44,686 nt of DNA from an uncultured Clostridium sp. (GCA_945871955.1 CAMBXR010000020.1:1-44686); one strand, 5' to 3'; shown: positions 27,376 to 36,873, numbered from the stretch's first letter. Notes: a model not told the origin generated them from the sequence alone. A program made the numbers and translations.

Positions 27376-27609
27376 CTATCCTCTTAAAAAATCTACCACT
27401 ATGCTATAATTATTTTCTCTTGCAAAGTCTTCCATGTTAGTAAGCACTTCTCCCATTTCCTTTACTTTCATAGATTCTTTTATATAAACTTGTATAACAT
27501 AATAATTATCCATTTCAGCATATTTAAAATCACTTATTTTATCTATAATATCTTTATCTACAGTATTTTTTAAATTTTGAATTATCCTATTATATTGTTC
27601 CTGACTCAT
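27376..27609 (-). CDS. Small protein paired with HEPN; unknown family
   Basis: 77 residues with a predicted helix, strand, helix, strand order: an N-terminal amphipathic helix, strand YYVIQVYI, helix MKVKEMGEVLTNMEDFA and strand SIVVDFL. No nucleotidyltransferase signature (GSxxxG with D-x-D) is present, so it is not a classical MNT partner of HEPN. Tight coupling to the HEPN gene suggests partner or antitoxin function. A partly homologous pseudogene lies at 26630-26735. Confidence 0.7.
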   Translation of the reverse strand: MSQEQYNRIIQNLKNTVDKDIIDKISDFKYAEMDNYYVIQVYIKESMKVKEMGEVLTNMEDFARENNYSIVVDFLRG

Positions 27610-27712
27610 TTAAGTACCAGCCTTTCTTGTTATTATACTTCTATTATAAACTGTTTTATTGTTTTAAAACAAGTAAATCATTACTTTCAGGATCCTTCTT
27701 GCCATTCTTTAT

Positions 27713-28426
27713 CTATATATCCATCTTTATTCCATTATTTCTAAGCCATGCTCTCCTAACCTCATAATCAGGCATTACATTACAAACCCTATTCCAGAAA
27801 TCCTTAGAATGATTCTTATACTCCATATGGCACATCTCATGTACTACAATATAATCCAGTACAAAAACAGGTGCCATAACACATCTCCAGTTGAAAAGTA
27901 ATTCATTCTTAGATGTACAACTAGCCCATCTTTTCTTTTGCTCTTTGACCTTCACACCTGTTACTTTATCATTAAAGTAACTACTATAGTATGATACTCT
28001 TTCCTTTACCTTAGCTAAAGTTTTCTCCCTATACCAGTTTTCCATAGCTTTTTTAATTAAATCTTCATCTTTAGTATAAGTATTTACTACAAACTTACCT
28101 TGAAATAACTTAACTGATATATTATCTGTATCTTCATCAACTCTTATATCAAGAGAGTAATTTCTACCAAGATACATATAGCTCTCTCCACTTACAGCTT
28201 CTCTCTTAATCTTTGTATCACTTATAAATTTAGACTCATATTGTTTAGACACTATCCACCCTGCTCTACTTTTTACTTTTTCTATTACATCATCAGTAGA
28301 AGTTCCAACTGGAGCTATTACGGTAACTTCTCCAGTTGCTTCCACCTCTATACTCATTGTTTTTCTTTTTCTATATATTAAATTAAAAGTAATTATTCTA
28401 CTTCCATATTCAAATTCCAGTTTCAT
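27713..28426 (-). CDS. YgjP/DUF45-type zinc metallopeptidase
   Basis: 237 residues. The zinc motif HEMCH lies at 196-200 in YIVVHEMCHMEYKNHSKDFW, where the second histidine pair is spaced as in the YgjP (WLM/SprT-like) family. The upstream segment KKRWASCTSKNELLFNWR is the family's other hallmark. YgjP-like proteases are often encoded next to hsdR in type I restriction loci, as here, 9 bases downstream. Proposed roles are control of HsdR level or processing of DNA-bound proteins; neither is proven. Confidence 0.9.
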   Translation of the reverse strand: MKLEFEYGSRIITFNLIYRKRKTMSIEVEATGEVTVIAPVGTSTDDVIEKVKSRAGWIVSKQYESKFISDTKIKREAVSGESYMYLGRNYSLDIRVDEDTDNISVKLFQGKFVVNTYTKDEDLIKKAMENWYREKTLAKVKERVSYYSSYFNDKVTGVKVKEQKKRWASCTSKNELLFNWRCVMAPVFVLDYIVVHEMCHMEYKNHSKDFWNRVCNVMPDYEVRRAWLRNNGIKMDI

Positions 28427-28435
28427 ATACTACCT

Positions 28436-31400
28436 CTAATCTAGTATTTTATAATGAATCTTTGCCAAATTTAGCATTTGATCCTTTAATATTTGTATTT
28501 TTGAAATTGTTTCATTACCATAAACTTCTCTTATTTTGTTTTGTTTAGCTAATAAGAAAATATATATTTTAGTTTGAACTTGTGATATTTTAGTTGGATT
28601 TTCGCTCCAATCCGTCATATACCATTCAGTTCTCATTTTATTATCAAATTCTTTTGCAAACTCTTTCGCAAATTCTACAGCTTCATCAGAAATATATATT
28701 TCTTCTTCCTCTGATACTTTTTCATTATTACCATCTTCTAAAACTTTTCTTAAAGTCTCAAATATGGCGAATTCTTCTTTACTTAACCCTAAATCACTGG
28801 CATCTTCTTCTTCACCAGTTTTTAATTCTCTATCTATAAAATCTTTAAGTCTTGCTTTCTTTTCTGTCCAATCATTTCTAGTTTCTTCTAATATTTGCAT
28901 TAGTTTTTCAAATAAACTTGTATAGTAAACTGGATTTTCATCCATTTTAATATTTATTACATTCTTTGCAGCATGTTCCATAGTTGATGCTACTGCTTCA
29001 TCAGACATATTTTCTTCAATCTTAGTTTGGAAGTCTGATTCAAATAATGTAATTGGAGTTATCCAAGAAATTACACCATTAGATTCTAAATGCTTAGAAA
29101 TTATTTCTTTAACCTTTTCACCACAATCAGATATATCAATCTTCTTCTCAGGATTATATCTCATCTTAGCAGCAGCCCTTATATAAGATAACCACTTCAC
29201 ATCATTTAATATATCCTTACTTACTTTTCCAGGCATAAGCATCTCTACAGCACCTACAAATCTTTTATATGCAACTTCAAATTCTGCTCTCTTATCTTCT
29301 AACTCTAATCTTTTTGTCAACTCATCTATATTATTTTTATCACAGCCTGTAAAAATCCTCATGACATTTTCACGATAACTCATCATTTCATCATATATAC
29401 TATCAAGAGACTCCATAGGTCTTCCCAGTTCATCTTTATCGAAAATAGAAAGTGCTTCTTCTAAGAAATCTAATACTCCATAGTAATCCACCACATAGCC
29501 ACATTTCTTATTATCGCCACAAGTTCTGTTAACTCTGGCTATAGCTTGTAATAGAGTATGCTCCTTTAGAGGTCTATCTAAATACATGACTTGCTCTATA
29601 GGTGCATCAAATCCAGTAAGTAACATATCCTTAACTATTAAGAAACATAATTTACTTTCATTAGTATTTTTCTTAAATTCTTTTATAATATCTTCCTGCT
29701 CCTTGCTAGTAGTGTGATGCTTCTTTATATGAGGTAAATCATTTTTAGATCCAGACATAATAACTCTACACTCTAAATCTTCTCCCATGATTTCTTTCAT
29801 ATGCTTGTTTATTGCATTATTATACTTCACACAAGCTTCCCTAGACACACAAACTATCTGTGCCTTAAATCCATTAGGATAAATATACTCTTTGTAGTGA
29901 CGTAGTATATCTTTGGCAATTTCATCTATTCTGTCATCTGCTTCTACCACAGTTCTCTTATTAGCATACTTATTCTTAATAGCTTCCTTCTCTTCATCAC
30001 TTCTATCAGCAAACTCTTTTTCAAATAAATCCTCAAGAGTATTATCTTTTATGTGTAAATCAGGCTTTCTTCCTTCATACACAATTTTCACAGTAGCACC
30101 ATCAGCCACAGCATCTTTGATAGAGTACTTATCTATATAAGACCCAAAAGTTCTAGGTGTAGACTTGTCCTCCTTATCAATAGGTGTTCCAGTAAATCCT
30201 ATAAAAGTAGCATTAGGAAGGGCTACTCTTAGATTGGCAGCAGTAGAACTATATTGACTTCTATGTGCCTCATCACTCATAACTATTATGTTTTTCTTAT
30301 TAGATAAAATCTCATATTCCTTTTCCACAAATAGTCCCCCAAGTGATTTACTTTCTTCACTACTTAATCCATTCATAGCTTTTTCTTCTTTTTCACTTTG
30401 GAATTTTTGTATAGTTGTAGTGACAACTTGAGCATTAGAATTTCTAAGTAATTCTTTCATTTTCTCTATACTATCAGCTCTCACTGGTGTAGTATTAGTT
30501 AAGTTATTTTGGAAAGTTTCAAATATCTGCTTATCTAAATCAGTTCTATCTGTGATAATTACAATTGTAGCATCACTAAGTTTTTTAGTATTTCTAATTT
30601 TTCTAGCTAAAAATACCATAGTAAGAGATTTTCCAGAACCTTGAGTATGCCAAACTACCCCTCCTTTTTGTAGTGGTGTTTTACCTTCTTGAATTCTTTT
30701 TATAGCTTTATTAACCGCTCTAAACTGTTGGTATCTGCATACTTTCTTTATCTTAGAACTACTTCCTTTGTCTACATCATATACTATAAAGTTTTGCATA
30801 ATATCAAGTAAGTTTTCTTTCTTGAATACACCTTGAAGTAATATATTTTGAGGTGTTTCTTTATAATCTAGTACTTCTTCATTTTTCATAGGATAAGCAT
30901 CTTTCCAAGATACATAATGTTTATATCCACTACTTATAGTTCCTATAAAAGCATTGTATTTGTCCATTATTGCTGTAATAAAGTTAGTATAAAATAATCT
31001 CTCAGCACCTTCTGTGTAGCTTTCTTCTCTAAGATTCATATATCTTCTTAGTTGCTGAAAAGCTTCACTTTTTCCTACATTTTCATCAGAATTAGCTCCT
31101 TTAAATGGAGATTTACATTCTATAACTGCTATGGGCATACCATTTATAAATACAACTATATCAGGTATTATATTTTCATGATCTCCATGTACTTTAAATT
31201 GATTAACAACTAGAAAATCATTGTTATCTATATTATCAAAATCAATAAATTTCACTGTTACTTTTTTCTTTTTATTGTCTATTACTTCTTCTACTGTTAG
31301 TTGTAAATTTACTATATAATCATAAATCTTTTCATTTATTTCAAGTAGTCCACTACCAAAATTGTCTGGTCTTTGTAGTATTCTTATTATTTTATTGATA

Positions 31401-31594
31401 TTATCTTCACTTATTTCTGGATTTAGTTTTTTCAGTGAAGTAAACATACGATTATGTAGAATTACTTCTTTAAAAGATTCTCTCTCTCCACTTTCTGGTG
31501 TTAGCTCTTTTCCATCTATATATAAATATCCTAAGGATTTAAAATAGTCTATGGCCGGTTTTTCTACTAGTGTATATTCATTTCCGAGACTCAT
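28436..31594 (-). CDS. hsdR: Type I restriction enzyme, R (HsdR) subunit
   Basis: 1052 residues, the usual size. An N-terminal PD-(D/E)xK nuclease has D145 and ECK at 159-161. The SF2 motor follows: Walker A TQGSGKS at 317-323, DEAH in MSDEAHRSQY, motif III FTGTPI and motif VI QAIARVNRT. A helical C-terminus of about 300 residues docks to the methylase. It translocates DNA and cuts unmodified invading DNA. The ATG has GGGGGAG upstream. hsdMS are more than 1.6 kb upstream, separated by two genes on the other strand, so hsdR has its own promoter. Confidence 0.96.
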   Translation of the reverse strand: MSLGNEYTLVEKPAIDYFKSLGYLYIDGKELTPESGERESFKEVILHNRMFTSLKKLNPEISEDNINKIIRILQRPDNFGSGLLEINEKIYDYIVNLQLTVEEVIDNKKKKVTVKFIDFDNIDNNDFLVVNQFKVHGDHENIIPDIVVFINGMPIAVIECKSPFKGANSDENVGKSEAFQQLRRYMNLREESYTEGAERLFYTNFITAIMDKYNAFIGTISSGYKHYVSWKDAYPMKNEEVLDYKETPQNILLQGVFKKENLLDIMQNFIVYDVDKGSSSKIKKVCRYQQFRAVNKAIKRIQEGKTPLQKGGVVWHTQGSGKSLTMVFLARKIRNTKKLSDATIVIITDRTDLDKQIFETFQNNLTNTTPVRADSIEKMKELLRNSNAQVVTTTIQKFQSEKEEKAMNGLSSEESKSLGGLFVEKEYEILSNKKNIIVMSDEAHRSQYSSTAANLRVALPNATFIGFTGTPIDKEDKSTPRTFGSYIDKYSIKDAVADGATVKIVYEGRKPDLHIKDNTLEDLFEKEFADRSDEEKEAIKNKYANKRTVVEADDRIDEIAKDILRHYKEYIYPNGFKAQIVCVSREACVKYNNAINKHMKEIMGEDLECRVIMSGSKNDLPHIKKHHTTSKEQEDIIKEFKKNTNESKLCFLIVKDMLLTGFDAPIEQVMYLDRPLKEHTLLQAIARVNRTCGDNKKCGYVVDYYGVLDFLEEALSIFDKDELGRPMESLDSIYDEMMSYRENVMRIFTGCDKNNIDELTKRLELEDKRAEFEVAYKRFVGAVEMLMPGKVSKDILNDVKWLSYIRAAAKMRYNPEKKIDISDCGEKVKEIISKHLESNGVISWITPITLFESDFQTKIEENMSDEAVASTMEHAAKNVINIKMDENPVYYTSLFEKLMQILEETRNDWTEKKARLKDFIDRELKTGEEEDASDLGLSKEEFAIFETLRKVLEDGNNEKVSEEEEIYISDEAVEFAKEFAKEFDNKMRTEWYMTDWSENPTKISQVQTKIYIFLLAKQNKIREVYGNETISKIQILKDQMLNLAKIHYKILD

Positions 31595-31855
31595 GGTACT
31601 CCCCCTTGTTTATTTTGTTTATGTATATTTTATCATATTTTATATTTAAAAAAGTTGTTGGAAACTTTTAATAATAAATTTTAAAATTTATTTTCTAATA
31701 AAAATAAGAAATTCTTTATATATTTTAATATATCTAGATAAGTTATTCTAGCTTTATAAAAAATATGAACATAATCATGTAAAATCATTAGATTTTAGAA
31801 GGATATATTAATTATTATGTAGAATATATTAGAAAAATCTAACTAGGAGGGTGCA

Positions 31856-32443
31856 ATGATTTCAGTAGACGATTTCAATAAAATAATAACTGATAAAAAT
31901 AGATATTTAGGTTTTAGGCTTGCAGTGTATACATTGATAGCTTTATTATCTATATCCCATTTATATAATACTCAAGATTTATCCTCTAATACATACTTTA
32001 ACAGTATATTATTATTTACCTTTCCTCTTCTTCTTGAGTATAAATTTGGATTTAAATGTTATACCAAATTGACTAATGGAATAAGATGGATAGGATATGT
32101 ATTTACATTTATTATTTGTGTAATATGTTTTTTAGGAATATTTAGCTTAGCTAAAATTTCATTAAATCAAAATGAACATGTTATAGAAGGGATTTCTGTA
32201 CTTAATATTGAAATGGGTATAATATATTTTATAATGAGATATACTCATGTTATAGTATTTATTTTAGTTTTTTTTGATTGGTTTTTAGGCTTTAGAAATG
32301 CAGAAATAGCATATTATAATCTAACAGATGCAATTGACCAAGCTATTAGAGATGAGTTACTGAATAACAATAAAAATATCTTAAATTTGAACATAAAGAA
32401 AATAGAGGATGAGTTTAGACATGAAATTTCAGATCAAAATTAA
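31856..32443 (+). CDS. Four-helix membrane protein of unknown function (cassette gene 1)
   Basis: 195 residues with membrane segments at about 20-38, 45-62, 74-97 and 118-146, and a charged cytoplasmic C-terminus (IDQAIRDELL, KKIEDEFRHEI). No signal peptide, catalytic motif or known family is recognised. AGGAGGG sits at ideal spacing before the ATG. It points away from hsdR and toward hsdS, so it is inserted within the restriction locus on the opposite strand. The next gene starts 21 bases downstream and is surely co-transcribed. Confidence 0.8.
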   Translation: MISVDDFNKIITDKNRYLGFRLAVYTLIALLSISHLYNTQDLSSNTYFNSILLFTFPLLLEYKFGFKCYTKLTNGIRWIGYVFTFIICVICFLGIFSLAKISLNQNEHVIEGISVLNIEMGIIYFIMRYTHVIVFILVFFDWFLGFRNAEIAYYNLTDAIDQAIRDELLNNNKNILNLNIKKIEDEFRHEISDQN

Positions 32444-32464
32444 ACAATTAAAAGGGGTGTATTT

Positions 32465-33151
32465 ATGATTAATAAGGATGTTTTAATTATTTTTATTTGT
32501 TTATTATTCCTTTTTCCATCTGCTACTATATTAAAATTTATTGATTTAGGTATGAATTTTAAAAAAGCAATTTATTTAACTACTATTGCTCCTAAAGAAA
32601 TTTTTAAAGCTCACTTTACTTTATATAAAAAAATAAAACGCACCAATAAAATTAAAGCATTTCGAATATTATTTATGCCAATAACAAATTTTCCAAAAAC
32701 TATTATTTTATATTCAAATGCTGTTGTCTTATCAGAAGCTAAAATAATAGCAATTAAAAATATTATCCCTACATTAAACGATAAAGAATTAATAAAATTC
32801 ATAAAAATTTTAGCACAGGATGAAGTTATTTGTGGTAGTAAAAAACCTTATAAACCTAAACTAGTTAAATCTAATATCAAAGTAAGACCCACCCATTCTG
32901 TAAATAGTGTTATAGCATCAAGTAATCTTAAATCTAAAACTATAAACAGTATTTCATTAAAGTATGCAAACAATATTAAAATTTCAAATAAATTAAATTC
33001 CATAGCTGATACTAAAATATTAAATGAAATTAATTCTATAAATAATGATAAAATATTTGATAGCATTAATTGTCAAAATATATTAAAAAGTACGTTAAGT
33101 AACCAAATAGAGAATAATATTAGTAAAATTTCTAGTCATAGATATGCATAA
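32465..33151 (+). CDS. Single-pass membrane-anchored protein of unknown function (cassette gene 2)
   Basis: 228 residues. One N-terminal membrane helix at about 5-27 is followed by a basic region (FTLYKKIKRTNKIKAFRI), a predicted folded part to about 130, and a long low-complexity tail rich in Asn, Ser, Ile and Lys (NSISLKYANNIKISNK). Composition is even more AT-driven than in neighbouring genes, suggesting foreign origin. A GGGG ribosome site precedes the ATG. It is the partner of the four-helix protein upstream. No family is recognised. Confidence 0.75.
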   Translation: MINKDVLIIFICLLFLFPSATILKFIDLGMNFKKAIYLTTIAPKEIFKAHFTLYKKIKRTNKIKAFRILFMPITNFPKTIILYSNAVVLSEAKIIAIKNIIPTLNDKELIKFIKILAQDEVICGSKKPYKPKLVKSNIKVRPTHSVNSVIASSNLKSKTINSISLKYANNIKISNKLNSIADTKILNEINSINNDKIFDSINCQNILKSTLSNQIENNISKISSHRYA

Positions 33152-33187
33152 TATAAGTTTTTTATTTAATTAATATTTGTACTAAGT

Positions 33188-33221
33188 AAGCCTAAAATAA
33201 TATTTAAGTTATTTTAGGCTT
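33188..33221. terminator. Convergent hairpin between the cassette and hsdS
   Basis: Perfect 13-base arms (AAGCCTAAAATAA and complement) enclose an 8-base loop. It is located between the converging stop codons at 33151 and 33232. T tails are weak, so efficiency is uncertain. Confidence 0.65.
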
Positions 33222-33231
33222 AAGCTATTCT

Positions 33232-34467
33232 TTATATACTTCTTTTTGATCCTGTTAATAATTGTTGCATTAATCCCTTCTTTAATTCCTCTAATTTTTC
33301 CTTCTTAATTTTATACTCATTTATTTCTTTATCCAATGTAGTAAGTATTTTAGACATACTTTTTTGTTCATAAATACTTGGTAAAACTACTGGTATTCTA
33401 TAAAAATCACTATGTTTTAAGTCTGGTATGGTTGTAGTTCCAGCATATCTCATTATAAGACTTTGAATTGCTCTTGATTTTAAATAATAAACTAAGTAAT
33501 CTTTGTCTAATACTTTTCTATCAAAATCTATTTTGAAAAAGTTATTATGGAATACACCATGTTCATTAGTTACAACTTGACCTGTATTTCCAGTTCTAGT
33601 CATAAGTATTTCATCTTCAGTGCAAATAACACTTTCACTAGCATTTTCTATATAAAATTCATTATCTTTATTATTTTTATCATTAATATACTGTATAGTT
33701 ATATAAGGCAATCTATTATCTGATTTTTCCTTAAATCTCTCCTCTATAGCAATTTGAAGACCTTGATTAATCTTACTTACATCTTTAAATTTCTTAACTT
33801 CCCAACTAGCAGGTATCTCACCAACTTCAGTCTTCTTAAACTCACTATGACCAATCCCCTTAGTCAAAAGCTTTTTCATTAAACCTTTCTTTAACTCATT
33901 AGACTTCTCAATAAGCTTTTCAGTATCATCAATTTGGGAATCAACAGTTGAAAGAATTTCTGCTATTTTTTCTTGCTCTTTTAATGGTGGTACTATAATA
34001 TAAGTACCTTTTATATCACTAGTATTAACCGCTGGATAATTTGAGCCAACCGTTTTATTTACTAATTGACTTGTAAAAATATCACTTAAAGCGTATTGAT
34101 ATAAAAATTTTGAACATAGATTATCCTTATTTCTTAGAACAGCAAATCCTGTAGAACATACTAGATTTTCAATATTTTCTTTTACAGTTGCTACAGCCTT
34201 TAAATTAGGTCTAACTGTAGAGACTATAACATCATCAAATTTAACTATTCTTCTTGCTCTACTTGGAGCTTCACCAAATGTATAATCTTTTGTACCTAAA
34301 ATCTTACCAGTTTTAACACTTTCAATATCTATATAATTGATTAATAGTTCTTTATTTGTTGCGTTATTTAATGATTCTGGGTTTATAAAAACCACATCAT
34401 CTATCGTCTTTAAATCCCAATCATCAGGAATAACCCCAACCTCAGTTTTCTTATATCCTTCTCTCAA
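33232..34467 (-). CDS. hsdS: Type I restriction system specificity subunit HsdS
   Basis: 411 residues with the two-fold internal repeat of HsdS: target-recognition domain 1, a conserved spacer helix (KEQEKIAEILSTVDSQID with ELKKGLMKKLLT), then a second copy beginning KKTEVGEIPASWEVKKF, which mirrors the N-terminal KKTEVGVIPDDWDLKTI, and a closing helix (LEELKKGLMQQLLTG). Each domain reads half of a bipartite target; the target cannot be read from sequence alone. It lies 11 bases after hsdM in the same direction. Confidence 0.95.
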   Translation of the reverse strand: MREGYKKTEVGVIPDDWDLKTIDDVVFINPESLNNATNKELLINYIDIESVKTGKILGTKDYTFGEAPSRARRIVKFDDVIVSTVRPNLKAVATVKENIENLVCSTGFAVLRNKDNLCSKFLYQYALSDIFTSQLVNKTVGSNYPAVNTSDIKGTYIIVPPLKEQEKIAEILSTVDSQIDDTEKLIEKSNELKKGLMKKLLTKGIGHSEFKKTEVGEIPASWEVKKFKDVSKINQGLQIAIEERFKEKSDNRLPYITIQYINDKNNKDNEFYIENASESVICTEDEILMTRTGNTGQVVTNEHGVFHNNFFKIDFDRKVLDKDYLVYYLKSRAIQSLIMRYAGTTTIPDLKHSDFYRIPVVLPSIYEQKSMSKILTTLDKEINEYKIKKEKLEELKKGLMQQLLTGSKRSI

Positions 34468-34478
34468 AATCTCACCTC

Positions 34479-35996
34479 CTATATCTCGCCAAATCCTAAC
34501 TCTCTTAAATAACCATTAAGCTTAATCTCATTCTCACTAAGTCTGTCCTTAATCTCTCTAATCTCGCCTATAACCTTATCTATATCAACTTCTTCTTCCT
34601 CTTCAGTAGTATCCACATATCTACTTATATTAAGATTAAAATCATTCTCTTCAATCATTTTACTTTCAACAACTTCAGCATATTTTTCCACACTTTCAAA
34701 ATTATCAAAAGTACTTACTATTTTCTCTATATCTTCATCTCTTAACTTATTCTTATTACCATCTTTCACAAATCCATTAGATGCATCTATAAATAGAACT
34801 TTTCCTACTCTCTCCTCTGCTTTATCCTTGTTTATTACTAAAATAGCAGCAGGTATACCAGTTCCATAGAATATATTTTGAGGAAGTCCAATTACAGCTT
34901 CTACTAAATCATCTTTTAAAATAGCTGATCTTATTTTTCCTTCTGCTCCTCCTCTGAAAAGTACACCATGAGGAAGTACTGTTGCCATTCTACCTTTAGA
35001 ATTTAAAGAGGCTATCATATGCTCCACAAATGCCAAATCTCCATAAGACTTAGGAGGTATACCATAAGTAAATCTTCCATAAGCATCTGCTTTAGCTTCG
35101 TCCATACCCCAGTTTTTTAATGAAAATGGTGGATTAGCCAGAACCACATCAAAAGTCTCTAATACTCCACCTTTAGTATGTTTTGGCTCTCTTATAGTAT
35201 CACCTTTTTTAATTACTGCTCCTGTTGCTTCGTGGAATAACATGTTCATTTTACAAATTGCCCAAGTAGATAAGTTTATCTCTTGTCCATTTAATGATAC
35301 ATTCTTTGGATTTCCGCCATGCTCTTCTATGTAGTGAGTAGAATGTATAAGCATACCACCTGAACCAGTAGTTGGATCGTAGATTTTTTCTCCTTCTTTA
35401 GGTTTTACTATCCCTACTAAAGTTTTAACTACTTGCTCTGGAGTATAGAACTCTCCACCTTTAGCTCCACCTTGGTCTGCAAATTGTTTTATCATATATT
35501 CATAAGCATTACCAAGTACGTCTTTATTTTCTAAATTTTTATTAGCTAAATTTACTGAGCTAAATAATATTAGAAGTTGAGATAATTTCTTATCTGGAAC
35601 TCTTTCTTTGTCGTTGTAGTTTGCTGTTGTTAATACTCCAATAAGCTCACTGTTTTTAGGCTCATCTTCTATAGCTTTGAAAGCTTTATCTAGTTCTGGT
35701 CCTATATTTAAAGTTAAGTCTTTTAAATTGTTCCATCTAGCTCTTTCTGGTAAATAGAAGTTTTCATATATATTAGGGTCATTTACAAGCATATCTATAT
35801 CTGACTCTGGCATTCCCATAGCTTTGAATTCTTCTCTTTTTTCACCTTGCTCTATTTCAAATTGGTCGTTCATTCTTTTTAAGAATAAAAGTCCAAATAT
35901 GTAGTCCATATATTGAGCTGCATTCAGTTCTCCTCTAAGTATGTCAGCTGCATCCCATAATGTTTTTTCTAATTTATCTAATGTTAATTTTTCCAT
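34479..35996 (-). CDS. hsdM: Type I restriction system DNA methylase HsdM
   Basis: 505 residues. An N-terminal helical domain (LDKLEKTLWDAADILRG) is followed by the N6-adenine methylase core: GEFYTPEQV at 181-189, SAM motif DPTTGSGGM at 207-215 and catalytic NPPF at 288-291. With HsdS it forms the M2S modification enzyme that protects host DNA and recruits HsdR. The ribosome site is AGAGAGG. First gene of the hsdMS operon. Confidence 0.96.
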   Translation of the reverse strand: MEKLTLDKLEKTLWDAADILRGELNAAQYMDYIFGLLFLKRMNDQFEIEQGEKREEFKAMGMPESDIDMLVNDPNIYENFYLPERARWNNLKDLTLNIGPELDKAFKAIEDEPKNSELIGVLTTANYNDKERVPDKKLSQLLILFSSVNLANKNLENKDVLGNAYEYMIKQFADQGGAKGGEFYTPEQVVKTLVGIVKPKEGEKIYDPTTGSGGMLIHSTHYIEEHGGNPKNVSLNGQEINLSTWAICKMNMLFHEATGAVIKKGDTIREPKHTKGGVLETFDVVLANPPFSLKNWGMDEAKADAYGRFTYGIPPKSYGDLAFVEHMIASLNSKGRMATVLPHGVLFRGGAEGKIRSAILKDDLVEAVIGLPQNIFYGTGIPAAILVINKDKAEERVGKVLFIDASNGFVKDGNKNKLRDEDIEKIVSTFDNFESVEKYAEVVESKMIEENDFNLNISRYVDTTEEEEEVDIDKVIGEIREIKDRLSENEIKLNGYLRELGFGEI

Positions 35997-36084
35997 TGTT
36001 GTACCTCTCTTTTATATTTTCTATTTTATTTTATCATTTTTAATATTATTGTGCCAAATATCTATTAGATAATTTAAATAAAAA

Positions 36085-36130
36085 GAGGGTGTCTTAAAAT
36101 GATTTTTTTAATCATTAAAAGAGCATCCTC
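36085..36130 (-). terminator. Bipartite terminator related to that at 20625-20676
   Basis: An imperfect outer stem (GAGGGTGTCTT against AAGAGCATCCTC) encloses an AATGATT/AATCATT inner stem, with a TTTTTATTT tail on the minus strand. It ends the transcript of the lipoprotein and pseudogene tail. Confidence 0.7.
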
Positions 36131-36196
36131 TAACTAATAAGTAATTATTTACAATTTTATAAACCTATATCTAAGATATTAATATTATACAATCTA

Positions 36197-36325
36197 TTAT
36201 TTGATATTTATATCATATTCTCCTAAAGTATCATATATCTCATCATTTGATACTGTTATTGTTCCTTCTATATTTTTTTAATCATCTAATGATTTAACTA
36301 CTCCATCAACACTTACATTATTTAT
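36197..36325 (-). pseudogene. Pseudogene tail with an internal stop
   Basis: The minus-strand frame reads NVSVDGVVKSLDD, a TAA stop at 36280-36278, then KNIEGTITVSNDEIYDTLG and a short tail to TAA at 36199-36197. Composition on both sides of the stop is protein-like. No start codon or ribosome site is available. It follows directly on the DUF4878-like gene in another frame. The parent gene is not recognised. Confidence 0.45.
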
Positions 36326-36327
36326 TA

Positions 36328-36873
36328 TTAATAGTACTCACCTAAAATTAAGTTCACTATTTCATCATCAGATTTTACTTTCCACTCATTACCTTCTTTT
36401 ATTAAATTTACTTTACCACTTCTAGTTTCACTTTTGCTAGATTCAACTTTTTCTAAAAAAATTTTGCTTATATAATATTCATCTGTTTCTTTTCCACTAA
36501 AAGCATCTGCTAAACTTTCGTTAATCACTTCTCCCATTATATTACTGATATTTGGAGCATTAATCTCAACCTCAACTGTTGCATTATCTCCACTAATTTC
36601 CTCAGATAAAACCTTGGCATCTATTTTTGAAAGATATAATTTAAGTGCTTCTTCCATAACCTTATCTGATTCATTTGTAGTTTTATCTGATGCTTCTTCA
36701 TCTGTTTGTGAGATAGTACTCTCTATAAATTCACCCGCTTGTTCACTATCTTCATTTTTAAGTTGTGTAAAATATGCATTTACAACCTCTGTAGGAGTTT
36801 TACTTTTACATCCAACTAAAATCATACCTAATGATAATATTGTTATGATTAAAATAGCTAATTTTTTTCTCAT
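36328..36873 (-). CDS. Lipoprotein, DUF4878-like
   Basis: 181 residues from ATG 36873, chosen for the GGGGGAG just upstream. A signal sequence ends in lipobox LVGC, then CKSKTPTEVVNAYFTQLKN opens an NTF2-like fold of the kind found in DUF4878 lipoproteins (P-x-VVxxYFxxLkn). An acidic linker and alternating strands follow (NATVEVEINAP, SGKVNLIKEGNEWKV). It would sit on the outer membrane face. The binding partner is unknown. Confidence 0.8.
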   Translation of the reverse strand: MRKKLAILIITILSLGMILVGCKSKTPTEVVNAYFTQLKNEDSEQAGEFIESTISQTDEEASDKTTNESDKVMEEALKLYLSKIDAKVLSEEISGDNATVEVEINAPNISNIMGEVINESLADAFSGKETDEYYISKIFLEKVESSKSETRSGKVNLIKEGNEWKVKSDDEIVNLILGEYY

